This document shows positions 23,001-33,300 of a stretch of DNA of 64,000 bases, in pieces; within the stretch, counting starts at the first letter, position 1; each line of letters begins with the position of its first letter. Where the stretch lies: contig NC_059558.1 of the NCBI RefSeq assembly GCF_905220415.1, forward strand, positions 5,902,501-5,966,500, read 5' to 3'. The stretch comes from Colias croceus. Taxonomy: Eukaryota > Arthropoda > Insecta > Lepidoptera > Pieridae. The notes below the pieces were generated by a model that did no database searches, was not told the DNA's origin, and saw nothing but the letters and a program-made list of their open reading frames with translations. The translations under genes and the position numbers were made by a program.

Positions 23001-26000
23001 AAAGGGTCACCATTCTTACAATATATTATGTGTATTAGAAATATTATTGAGCTATAAGTTATTTTTTTCTTGATCGCATATTAAAAAAAAATATTTTTCT
23101 CAAGCTCGCTGCAATGAAGACAGCGTAAAATGTATTAAGGAATATAAATTATAACGTACATTGTACACAATAACATAAAAAGTTTATCACATATCGCGTG
23201 GTGGCAAATTCTTGTGACGAATTGCACATTCTTTGTAATAAACAAAATCGCCCATTGCCAAAATTAAACAAAAAGGAAGTGAACCCAGGCTCGAATATAG
23301 TTTAGTTTCTCTTGAGTGAGCGAGATGTCACACACCAACCATCTTGCTTCAATTTAATCCGGTCTGGGACCGCCATGTTGCATAGCCATGTAACTGTAAA
23401 TAAAATAAGATTATTTTGAGCATTTTTTATGTTTACGTTAGTATTACTTGAAATAATTTATTTACAAAAAAAAAATTGTTTAGGTTTAAATATATAAATT
23501 ACACTTTTCGCCCGCGGCTTCACTCGCAAAAGTAGCAAAGTGGAAGAAAATTTAAATCGGAATTAAACTTTTCAGCTTAGCTTTACCTATCTCTAGACAA
23601 AAATGTGTGCGAGTACTAGTGTACACACGTAAGAGGTGAAACTTCTTTATGACCTTATTTTTAAAAAAATAATTTACTATAATAATTTGCAACTCTACAG
23701 AAATACGTGTGGTAGGGATAAGAAAAAGATGGCGCGTAACGGAAAAATGTCACGCGTAACGAAAAATTGTTACAATAAATTTTTTTTCAACCACGATAAA
23801 GAAGTTTCACTTCAAAAAATCATATCATTTATTAGCTCTATTGCGATGTGAAAGAGCGACGAATAAACACAAATTTCACAATAAATCTTGAAAAAAAAAA
23901 ATACTTTTTACTATGAGAGTAATAAATTATAAGACAAAATATTACCTTTCTATCCGTCCAAGCGAGCTTCTAATACTTCGCATCTGCCGACTCACATCCC
24001 TGATGCTCCTACCAATAACTTCCAACGCCCGACTGCTTCTCACCGCCGCCCTTGCTCTAATTCTAGCCGATTGTACCAAAGCCCTTCTGGCAGATGCCCT
24101 TGTCATTTCCCTATACCGTTTCGGTGAAGGTGTAGGTACCGGCGAAGGTTCTGGCGAAGGTTCGGGCGAAGGTGTGCGCGAAGCTGGCCTAGGTTCTAAT
24201 TTGGGCACTGATTGTAGTGCGGCTAGAAGATACGGGTCCGGTTCGATCGTTTGTACCGGCTCATATACCGGCGTAGGAGCACGAAGAGGCAACAGGGTCA
24301 ATGTGGGGGTATTCCCTTGCTGTCTAGATGGGTGGATATGAATCGATAGGGACGATGAGGAATCTTGCATAGTGATTGATGTTGTACTGTCCGAGGGCTG
24401 TGAACAAATAGATTAAGAATAGTAAGTATAATAAAAACAGAGTGTGTGCCGAGCACACGTGTCATAAGTGAAATTTCTCTCAAAGATACCAAAATTGTCG
24501 CCTTACTCCATGACGTGGCGGTATTGCCATGAAGCGACCTAGAAATTTTACTCTCAACGCGCCTAAAAAAGATTTACTTCAAAAATAATTAGTGATTAGT
24601 GCACTCACTTCTGGGTATGGTTCCACTGGGACTTCTGTTGGCCCTTGCGTGTGATCTTCTGCCATTAGTTGGAGAAATTTTAAATCCCTTTCGCTCAAAG
24701 CTGTGTCGTCCCCTGTCTCGTCTCCAGTCAGTGTTTGTGACGAGCGTACTACGGATGCCCTCTTTTTTAATTTCGCCTTGTAGTCCACCCAGTACTAAAA
24801 AAAAAAAACTGTTTTTATTGTTAACTGCCAAACATGTTTCATTTTATAAGCTTTTATATTGAAAGAAATATTATAAAATTCATTTCAATGGTGTTTATCT
24901 TATTTAAGAATCCAACTAGCAACATTTCCATTTAAAAACGAATTAAACCAACTATGTAATGAAATCTGACTTACTTTAGACCACTCCCTCCAATCTTTCA
25001 GAGCTCCGTCGCCTTGTTCGTTCAACAGGTCCGCGATCTCTTTCCACTTTCGTGTCGCGTATTCCTTCGCTTGAAGCGACCTATTCAAGGCGCAAGCTAA
25101 GTCTCTATGGGAGTCTAAATATTCCCATAGCAAGTCTAGCTGACGGCCAGATACGCGGCGACGTTTAACACTGTAATATACACACAGAAGCCACTTCAAA
25201 TTCCGATCCCGTGAGACGTCTTACCAACTTCTGTGATGGTAATAGGTCCAGGGTTTGTTTATCGTAACACATATTTTATCACTCACTATTTTCCGATATT
25301 ATCAAAAATCGTATATTACGTTTTTAAAGTATATATTTTTTTTGGATAAGCAACTAAAAAACCGATAGTTTGAATATTCCGCGTAGAAGCGAGAAACACG
25401 AATTTTACGTCACGACGCAGAAATAAAAATTGTTTCAGTTCGATGACATAAAAATATCTTGAGCGAATTTTTACAATAAACTGAAAATTCCATGCCATTT
25501 TAAATGGGTTTATGCAATAAATAAAAATTAATTGATAAATAGTTCCAAATTAATTAACTAAATTAGCTGAAGTAAATAATAAAACTAAACTTTTGTAGTC
25601 AAGTTATGAAACAACGTATTGCACATCGTGCGAAAGAGATGAAGAAGTGTAAATTTTGACATCAGTGGCACCTCACTAAACAGGAATAAAACAATACTAC
25701 TTCAAGGTGTCACTTATGAAAGTAATATTGATGTAATACTGAAATAAAACGTTCCTGAACTGTAATAATTTCAAAAGATCAACAATCAAAATAATTTGTT
25801 GTTAAATTAATAAATTGTTCAACAATTAAAATAATCCCAAGTTAAACTATGATGGCTTTTTAAAAATTGTGCTTGACCCCCTGTTCAAAAATTTAAACAA
25901 TTTTCGTATATAAGAAAACTCACCAATTGACTTTCGGTAGTGGCGGTGGCACCCACTCCTTGGCGATGTACTTCTTCTGCTCATACTTGGCGCGTATGAA

Positions 26001-29000
26001 CCCCTCTAGCGTGTTGTCGTTCTGCGGCCGACGGAACGAGTCCGGAAGATTTGCCTCGTAAACCGCGCGCGCGCGGGAATTGCCCATTTGTTGGAGCGAT
26101 ACCTGAAGTTTTAATGCTTCATTGAATTTGGACTAAAATTAATAGAAAATAAATATAACCCAAAGGTGACTGACTGGCTGACATAGTAATCTATCAACGC
26201 ACAGCCCAAACCACTGCACGGATCGGGCTGAAATTTCACAAGCGGGTAGATGTTAGGACGTAGGCATACGCTAAGAAAGGATTTTAATCAATTCTAACAC
26301 CAAGGGGATAAAATAGGGGACTAAAGTTTGTACCATGCAAATTTATCTTTTCCACGCAGGCGAAGCTGCGGATAAAACCTAATATATATGTAAACTCAAA
26401 CTCAAACATTTATTTATTCAATTAGACTTCTTCGAGAAGCACTTTTGAAACGTCAATACATATTTTTAACATTTACCACCGATTCGGAAAGCAGTATCTA
26501 TGGAGAAGAATCGGCAAGAAACTCCATAGTTGCTATGTTGTTGTAAGAATTATGTAGACATGAAATATTCTTCTAAATAGGCACAAACGTTTCATATTTT
26601 ATTGCATAGTCGTTTGTTTGGATGGCTATTATTTTTTCTAATCACGTCAAAACTGATCGGATTTTAATGAAGTTTGGTAAAGAGATAAGTTTATAGTCAC
26701 AGCGTGTGAAGCTTTCTCTAGATCACAAAAAAAACTAACATTACAAAACAACTATGAAAGAAATTGCAAAAATTGCTTACTTTGCATTAAATGCTTCACG
26801 CCCATGTTATTGTTTTAATATTCTTTTAACAAAGTATCAGTTATGAAATCATAACTTACAAAGTAGGGACGATAAAATAATAAGTTACACTATCTTGGAT
26901 ACCTTACAAAAGCCACACGGAGGTGTGACTAAGTCAAAAATCGAACTTTTAATCGAGCGTGACTAATTTCGCGTGGAGCATTCAATATTCTGTAAATATT
27001 GTAAATTCGAAAGTCTGAACTAAAATTGTATGTTTCTTCTAATAGAGCATGAAAGCAGATTTCACTTAAATTAATCTGAATTTCACAATTAATTATTATC
27101 TGTGGTGTTAATTAATATCAACACGCTTACCTATATTAGCTTCACTTGATTGTTAGTATGTAATCAACTCCTTTAGACTAGAATTTGACTAATTTTTAAC
27201 AGACAGATTTAATTCAAATTTTGTACACAGAGTTATAGTCTATAGTCAGAGTATAGTATAGTCTGGCGTCAATGGTACACTTGTGATTTGAAAAGCAGCT
27301 TCAAAGGCAAAAGGGTTTGCAATATTAATTTTCAAAAAGATTAACTATATATTTCATGTCATGAAAATTGTTATTAATTGCTTGTAAAACCTTTTTGATC
27401 AATTCAATTTGTAAATTACTCTACAGGTCTCCGAGTCAATAAATTACTAATCGTAATTGATTACGATCATGAATCAGCCGATTACGCGTGCTATGGCGAA
27501 TTTACATGTAAAGTAGGCTATGGTAACATATTTTGTCATGCATTTTTTTTCTTCACCTGTGATTAATACCTTTATTTCTAATCTTTAGTCTAAAATTTAG
27601 ATACTTTATGCATAAAAACCATTTACTGAATAAAAATTATTGCATTTTAATACAGATATTATTATATCATAAAATACATATTTTAAGTAGGAACAGCTTC
27701 TACTAAATTATTTATTCATTTACATTGACTATTGCTTACATTTAGGTTACAATACAGCCAACAACTTAGGCACAGTGTGCAGAAGTTATGTTGATATCTG
27801 TCAAATGTGCAAATCTGTTTTCTACAATAACCCATTGACAGACACAATAGATTTTCTATTGTGTCTGTGATTCCGGGGGCTGAGTTATTACAAAAAAGAA
27901 ATTAATGAAAAACCTATTTTTAATACTACACTACACTAGGTTTATTAACAAAATTCATCGAACTATAATTCTTTCATACTCACAACTTGTTCAGGCGTCC
28001 ACGAGTCCAGATTGACGCTCTTCACTTTGGAGATGTGAACACCGAGGTTCCGATGGATGCCCGCACATCTGATGCACAGGAATATGCCAAGGTTCCATGA
28101 CGCCCATCGTGGACCTATAAAATTTTAATGTTATTAGCATTGGGTTTTACTACTAATGTTATAAATGTGAAAGTTTGTGAGAATGTATGATTTTCTGTTT
28201 CATATAAAATCCAGGAAACTGCCAGTTAACTGCTAGCTTCCAGCTAGTTTATCAAGAAGAAAACATCATTGAAAAGATTATAAATAAACTGTGTCTCTTA
28301 TTTCTTTTCTTATAACATAAATACTACACTCATAGGATGAATATTAAATTAAACCCTAAGGAATACCATTTAAAAATAACTCTTTCCCTTTGCTATGGTT
28401 AAAAGCATTCATTTTTATACTGCTTTCAGTAATTACAAAAAATCCAGAGAATTTGAATGCAAAATAAGTGTAATGTACACAGCTATTATATGTATGTACT
28501 AGCTTTCCGCCCGCGGCTTTGCCCGCGTTTTCAGAGAAAACCCCGCATAGTTCCCTTTCCCGTGGGATTTCCGGGATAAAACCTATCCTATCTCTCAAGT
28601 TGGATCGAACTGCACATGGTGTGCGAATTTTATTATAATCGGTTTAGTGGTTTAGGAGTCCATTGAGGACAAACATTGTGACACGAGATTTATATATATT
28701 AAGATTAACATTTTCAGTCAAGGTATTATATGCTCTTTTATCTTTACAATATTATTGATAATGGAAACATAATAACCCAAAGTAAATCAATATTGCTGAC
28801 ATCACACTTCTTATCTACATATTTGAGTAAAATTTGTGAATGTATACAAATGACTAATTAAAATTATTGAATATTGGTGAAATATACTGTCTGATACACA
28901 TTGATTATTTTCTTAATATATAAGATTGTGTGTGTGTGTATTTTTATGCAAACTCTTTTAATTAATTCCAGTGAGTCAGAAAAAACAAACATTTAATCAA

Positions 29001-29761
29001 ATCTCTCCCAAATTTATTTCATAAATCCTCTATTATTAATAAATTATTGATTGCTATGAATAAGTATCATTTTATAATATTATAGCTTATTAGTTTTTAG
29101 TAAATAACAGTTAATCAAGGTTAATTGAGAAAAAATCAATGACTTTTAACAACTATTCAATTATCTAGTAAATTGAGTAGGTATCCATTCAGTTTTTTCA
29201 ATCAGTTTAGATAAGAAATATTTATTTAATGAAATATGATGTTATTTCGAATCTGGGTTACCACTATTTAAGTTGTATAAATATCTAATTAACCATTAAT
29301 TATTGCAGTCATTAATAAGTTTAATTACTGCCACAAATCAATGAATGAAAATTGCTTTTCTATATTATCTTACAGGGCCAAGAGATAGCACATTTATCCA
29401 CAAATTAGACTCATATACGAAACAATAATTCTCATTCAAAATGATGACTAAATGCTCCTGGAATACCTAAAAGTTCATGGACCTTATATGCATAACGTAA
29501 TAACTGTGCTATAATCTAAATAGGTTCTAATATGACCTCTTTGCATACAAAGAAACTGTCTTATTCTCGTAGAACCACTTGAAACCCTGAGTTTATAACG
29601 TATATAAAAATGAAATAAAAAAAGAGATTTGCTCAGTGCTCACCCTTCGCATCGCAATCAACACAATATTTGTTATCTTCATCTTTTAGCATTTGCAATA
29701 GAATGTTCTGACATCGATCCTGGATTTGTTTGGCTCGATCTTTTTCACTTTTCGAAGTCAT
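20011..29761 (-). CDS. SMAP: Stromal membrane-associated ArfGAP (SMAP family)
   Basis: Arf GTPase-activating protein acting with clathrin in endocytosis and endosome-to-Golgi traffic. Exons in transcript order: 29761-29644, 28114-27984, 26102-25924, 21376-21271, 20859-20011 (TAG); all phases match, 460 residues. The ArfGAP zinc finger is complete: YCVDCDAKGPRWASWNLGIF (first CxxC) and FLCIRCAGIHRNLG, with the CxxCx16-17CxxC spacing and the catalytic arginine in IHRNLG. The VHISKVKSVNLDSWTPEQV block and the SMAP-specific NSRARAVYEANLP, FIRAKYEQKKYIAKEW and PPPLPKVNW follow. The tail holds DLLGLD (likely clathrin/adaptor-binding) and LTKDSILALY, both shared with vertebrate SMAPs, then a Gln/Pro/Met-rich repeat tract. 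Intron 3 (21377-25923) houses an unrelated gene. The start ATG at 29761 is the first in the exon and fits the family. Confidence 0.96.
20155..20362 (-). repeat. Coding minisatellite in SMAP (QQIPQQMG units)
   Basis: About eight tandem copies of QQIPQQ with or without MG or IG, encoded by 12- and 24-bp units that differ mainly at third positions. Reading frame is preserved throughout. This lengthens the Q/P-rich tail that vertebrate SMAPs also have in a non-repeated form. Confidence 0.9.
21092..21262 (-). mobile_element. Helitron-like element 8 nt from a SMAP donor
   Basis: On the minus strand it starts TCTTATACTATAAAAATG after an A and ends near GGCGGACCGTTAG (CTAG mutated to TTAG) before T. 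The SMAP exon 21271-21376 is followed by only GTAAGCAA before the element begins. Confidence 0.7.
22169..22300 (-). mobile_element. AGCTATTGCATAG MITE, copy 1
   Basis: Reverse-complement match over its full length to 32872-33003 (shared GGGACCGAATCGAGAAATTC, CTCCGACGGGCGGAG). Ends read AGCTATTGCAT inwards from both sides. Confidence 0.8.
22367..22607 (+). mobile_element. ACCGACTTCAAA MITE, copy 1
   Basis: TTAAAAACAACCGACTTCAA near the left end and TTGAAGTTGGTTAAAAA at the right are inverted. The interior (AAACTACTGGGCCTATCCGA, GTAAATCGGTTCAGAAACCT) is shared with 46483-46742, 53147-53416 and 59945-60330. Confidence 0.85.
22742..22945. mobile_element. GC-rich palindromic element in a SMAP intron
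   Basis: Inverted blocks CCGTACACGGACTGCTCGAG (from about 22833) and CTCGAGCAGTCCGTGTACGG (22920-22939) bound the right half. A third CCGTACACGGACC copy is at 22747. It stands out against AT-rich surroundings and looks like a foldback MITE. Confidence 0.65.
23500..23560 (-). mobile_element. Helitron-like 3' end fragment
   Basis: CTTTTCGCCCGCGGCTTCAC resembles the minus-strand 3' hairpin of the other copies. No 5' end or CTAG is preserved. Confidence 0.4.
23603..23814 (+). mobile_element. MITE with GAAGTGAAACTTCTT ends, third copy
   Basis: Same order of blocks as 18921-19144, with GAGGTGAAACTTCTT at the head and AAGAAGTTTCACTTC at 23799-23813. Lies 127 bp past the stop of the nested zeste-like gene. 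Confidence 0.75.
23942..25170 (-). CDS. Zeste-like Myb/SANT DNA-binding protein nested in a SMAP intron (5' exon missing)
   Basis: Exons in transcript order: 25170-24975, 24794-24609, 24397-23942 (TAA); phases match, about 279 codons. The first two encode a zeste/Myb-SANT-like fold of the kind in insect 'regulatory protein zeste' proteins: QLDLLWEYLDSHRDLA, WKEIADLLNEQGDG, LKDWREWSKYWVDYKAKLKK. The tryptophan spacing and final W-x6-K-x-K pattern fit DNA binding. The third exon is Ser/Pro-rich (TPSPEPSPEPSPVPTPSPKR) and ends in an Arg/Ser-rich, probably coiled segment (RDVSRQMRSIRSSLGRIER). The acceptor at 25171 shows an upstream exon exists; a candidate donor at 25224 gives the right phase but no start codon, so the 5' end is unplaced. 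A GT follows AAAG at the stop, so an extra 3' exon cannot be excluded. Target unknown. Confidence 0.75.
24438..24583 (+). mobile_element. Second GAAGTTTCACTTC subfamily, copy in zeste-like intron
   Basis: Head GTGTGTGCCGAGCACACGTG, then CAAAGATACCAAAATTGTCG, GACGTGGCGGTATTGCCATG and CTCAACGCGCC. Lies between exons 2 and 3 of the nested gene. Confidence 0.75.
26155..26388 (+). mobile_element. Diverged Helitron-like copy
   Basis: Shares the layout of TGACTGACTGGCTGAC near the start, a GGGCTGAAATTTCACA-type middle and GCAGGCGAAGCTGCGG near the 3' end, but no final CTAG. Confidence 0.45.
26389..26545 (+). repeat. Dispersed lepidopteran-type interspersed repeat
   Basis: AAACTCAAACTCAAACATTT followed by GAGAAGAATCGGCAAGAAAC. 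I recognise this as a common interspersed sequence of moth genomes, probably the 3' end of a retroelement. Recognition from memory; a Dfam/Repbase search would settle it. Confidence 0.5.
27838..27868. repeat. Perfect 13-bp hairpin
   Basis: ACAGACACAATAG, loop ATTTT, CTATTGTGTCTGT. It lies in SMAP intron 2, 116 bp below the exon at 27984. Confidence 0.8.
28499..28704 (-). mobile_element. Helitron-like element, complete ends
   Basis: Minus strand: starts TCTTAATATATATAAATCTC after A, ends GGCGGAAAGCTAG before T. The 5' half matches 49010-49193; the 3' half (ATCCCACGGGAAAGGGAAC) matches the 13185 type, so the copies share modules. Confidence 0.8.
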
Positions 29762-30356
29762 TTTATTAGTAAAGCTATTCAATAGAAGAAAAAGGGTGGC
29801 TTAGGAATTCTGCTTATTTGTGAAGACAAGACAAGAAGCCATAACGCAAAAGTGACAGCTAGTCAATTTATAGAGATAGTGATGTGGTAACAATTGGGAT
29901 GTTGGTCATAGTCATAGACTAATATTCAGTTTAAGTTTATAATACATCTCTTTATTATAGCTTTATTCATACTTAATTTCATGTATCTCTGATTGAAGAT
30001 TGAAGATATTCTGTAAATTGAGTTTTTTTTTCAGGTGAAAATAACTTTGGTTAGATAAAATAGCAGCTTATATTGTTTATTAGAACAGCTGAAAGCTGTC
30101 ACTTTTCTGTCTATGTCACTTGTCAAATACCGTTTACCTTCTGGCGAAAGTCAAAACACGAAAATGCAATAATGCAATTTTATTTTAAATTCTAGGTCTA
30201 GGTCTAGATTAGTAATCATACTCAGGAATTATTTTTATTATTCATTAGAAAAAAGAACACCTGTGCCTATTGTGATAAATTGGAATACTTCGATTTTGAT
30301 GAAATAGATATTTGAAGGAAGTCATTGCAATTAATTAAATGTTTTGAAACAACGAA
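29762..30356. promoter_or_regulatory. Shared divergent upstream region of SMAP and VPS15
   Basis: Start codons of the two head-to-head genes are 595 bp apart, so both promoters should lie here. No TATA box, island or bounded repeat is obvious. Inferred from orientation. Confidence 0.5.
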
Positions 30357-33300
30357 ATGGGTAATCAACTTGTGGGTATAGCACCCTCGCAGATCTATCC
30401 TGTGGAGCACTATTTGAGTGATCATGTCGACCTCTGTTTTGACCAAAGGTATGTGAAGTGTTAATTACAATGTATTTATTCTTTGTTCTCTTGCTTTGTT
30501 TTTGCTCTATATTTATCATAGTTCCCTAATTGTATTATACCGATGTTAAATACGTTGTTGTCCTTTTTATTACTGTTGTTATGTAGATTAAATTATTATT
30601 CATTATCCAATTACACCATTAAAATAAAACATTGACCTATTTTTTTATATATTAATGCAATAGACCCAAGTCAAATTAACTTTTGCTTATTGTAGATGTA
30701 TTACACATTTAATAAAAAGTTTTTCTAATAGAAAACCTAAATCTAAATTAAACTATTTTGGGACTTTCTAAATATTAAATAATTCCCATTTATATGAGAG
30801 ATTTTTCATTATAAATTTCATATTCAACCAAGACTAAACTAGATCATAACAACACACATTTAAATTTTAATGTATGTTTTAATCACAGCCTTGGCTCGAC
30901 AAGGTTTTTCAAAGTTGCCAGAGCTCGCACCAGAGAAGGTTTGGTGGTGGTCAAAGTGTTTGCTATACATGATCCTTCATTGCCGTTAGCCGAACATAAG
31001 GAGAGGATATTGAAAATAAAAGAGCAGCTGGCTTCTGCATTCAATTGTTTACCGTTTCAGAGGGTTATTGTGAGTAACTTTATGTGTTATGTACAAGTAT
31101 ATTGTTAATTTGTTTAGCATTCACCACTAAGGAAGTTTTTTGATATTTTGTATGTATATTTTCCAAAAGAAAAAATAGTTCTAATGAAATAATTTTTTTA
31201 AGGGAAGAATGATATCTTTTATTAGTCCTAAAATAGGTATTTCTTTATTTTTATAATATTTGTATCATCTTTCATTTACAAAAACTTAATACTACTTATT
31301 CAATACATAAAATATATACTTACATAAAAATGTTTCTGCTATGTTTGCTATACATTTAAACAAAAAAAAGTAAACTTTCAGCTAACAGACAAAGCAGGCT
31401 TGCTCATAAGAGAATACTGTAAATGCAGTGTTTACGACAGAATGTCCACACGTCCCTTCCTCACTGTGCTCGAAAAGAAATGGATCACATTTCAAGTGTT
31501 GTATGCACTACATAGGATGCATAAACTTGGTATTTGTCATGGTGATATTAAGGTATGTGGTGATTTTGTTACCTTTGAATCTTGCCTTGAATTTTGGTAC
31601 ATATCTTTGAAGAAGTTTGCGTATTTAAAATACATACATATTGCACTTTAATTTATTTTTGATTTTGATATTTAAAATAAAATCAAAGCCTCAATAGATA
31701 TACCATAAAAAGACGTCTTTAAGGCTGATTTTACAACACACACAAACGCTAACCAGTTGGAGTCAAATTTTTCTTGTAAATTTCTAAAAAGCTTTTCTTA
31801 TATCTCAGTCTCACACAGAATATTATAGAGGTATGGTGCAAAATTTATATTTGGATGATCTAATCAGGGTTTTATCTGTTAATATATCAGCCTGCCAGTT
31901 ATTAAGTTAGTTCTTGTGTTAGTTAAGATTTAGTTTATAATAAAGCGATAAATTTACATTTTCAGCTAGAAAACATAATGGTAACATCCTGGCTATGGGT
32001 GTTACTCACAGACATAGCGTCATTCAAGCCAACCTTCCTTCCCGATGATAACCCGGCTGATTTTAGTTATTTCTTTGATACATCTCGAAGAAGACTGTGC
32101 TATGTTGCTCCGGAGAGATTTGTACGAGCTCCCGATCCGCATAATAGACAGGCTGTGAGTATATTAAGTAAAAACACACAGAGGAATCAATCAAGGTCTG
32201 TCAATATGTTTGATTTTGTAGTATACCACATGTGGTATATGGAATGATTGATTACGTAAAAAATGTAGAAAAAAAACAACAAAGTATAATTTTTTTAAAT
32301 GTATTTTTACTTCCCAACTTCATGCATATTGCTTGCAAAAAAACTTTTATTAATATTCGTTACTTATTATAATATTAATACAACTATTTACGACGTATTT
32401 TTATCTACTTTAGTTTTCCATATACAGTCTGGATGATCCGTACGCATTTAATATTATGAAAATATTTTTAGGGTGATGATAAAATGGCGGGATTATTGCT
32501 CAGTGAATCGCCTTGTAAAATTGGCGAGCTAGTGCCAAGTATGGATATATTTTCTACGGGGTAAGTATTTTTATGCATTTAGGGGTATTTTTTTACTGGT
32601 CACTATTAACTATTTAATGGTAAAATAATGAAAAGTTATTATCTACATACATGCAAATTCATACCTAAAGATAATACAAGAAGTCGCATAAGCCTAATTT
32701 TCCTCATTTACTGTAGAGTGTAGTAGTTAAGCTGTCTCACTATATGAATGTGCTCAACATTTTTTTTTAATATACTCGGTAATCCAGATTTTCATAAAAA
32801 AAAAATTCCTCCTAAATATATTCTATTCCTAAACATATTATTTATAACAATTTCAATGCGGTTCACTTTTTAAGCTATTGCATAGCTTCTATCGCGGGCC
32901 TTGAGCGCGGGGACCGAATCGAGAAATTCCGTAACGAAAAAACCTCACGCTCCCCACTCCGACGGGCGGAGATGTGGCTTGAAGGCATAGCATGCAATAG
33001 CTTTACCGCGGCAGTCCCCGAGTGCCACACGTCGTTTTTTATATTACAGCTGTGCTCTCCTAGAGCTCTGGAACGAAGGTACTCCAGCATTAGACCTGCC
33101 AGGTCTTCTAGCGTATCGTAATGGAGAAGACCGTCCACCGACAATGAAATTACCAGAGAATTGTGATAAAGACTTGCAGGAACTACTACGGTCTATGACA
33201 GAACGGAACCCTAAGGATAGGAAAAGCGCTGAGATTTATTTGGACGAGGCTAGGGGCAAGTGAGTGCTTTTATAGGATCATAAGTAGTTAAAATTTTGAA

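Noticed and set aside
24598..24862. Plus-strand 87-codon hydrophobic frame
   Set aside because: Antisense of the zeste-like exon 2; no start context or homology.
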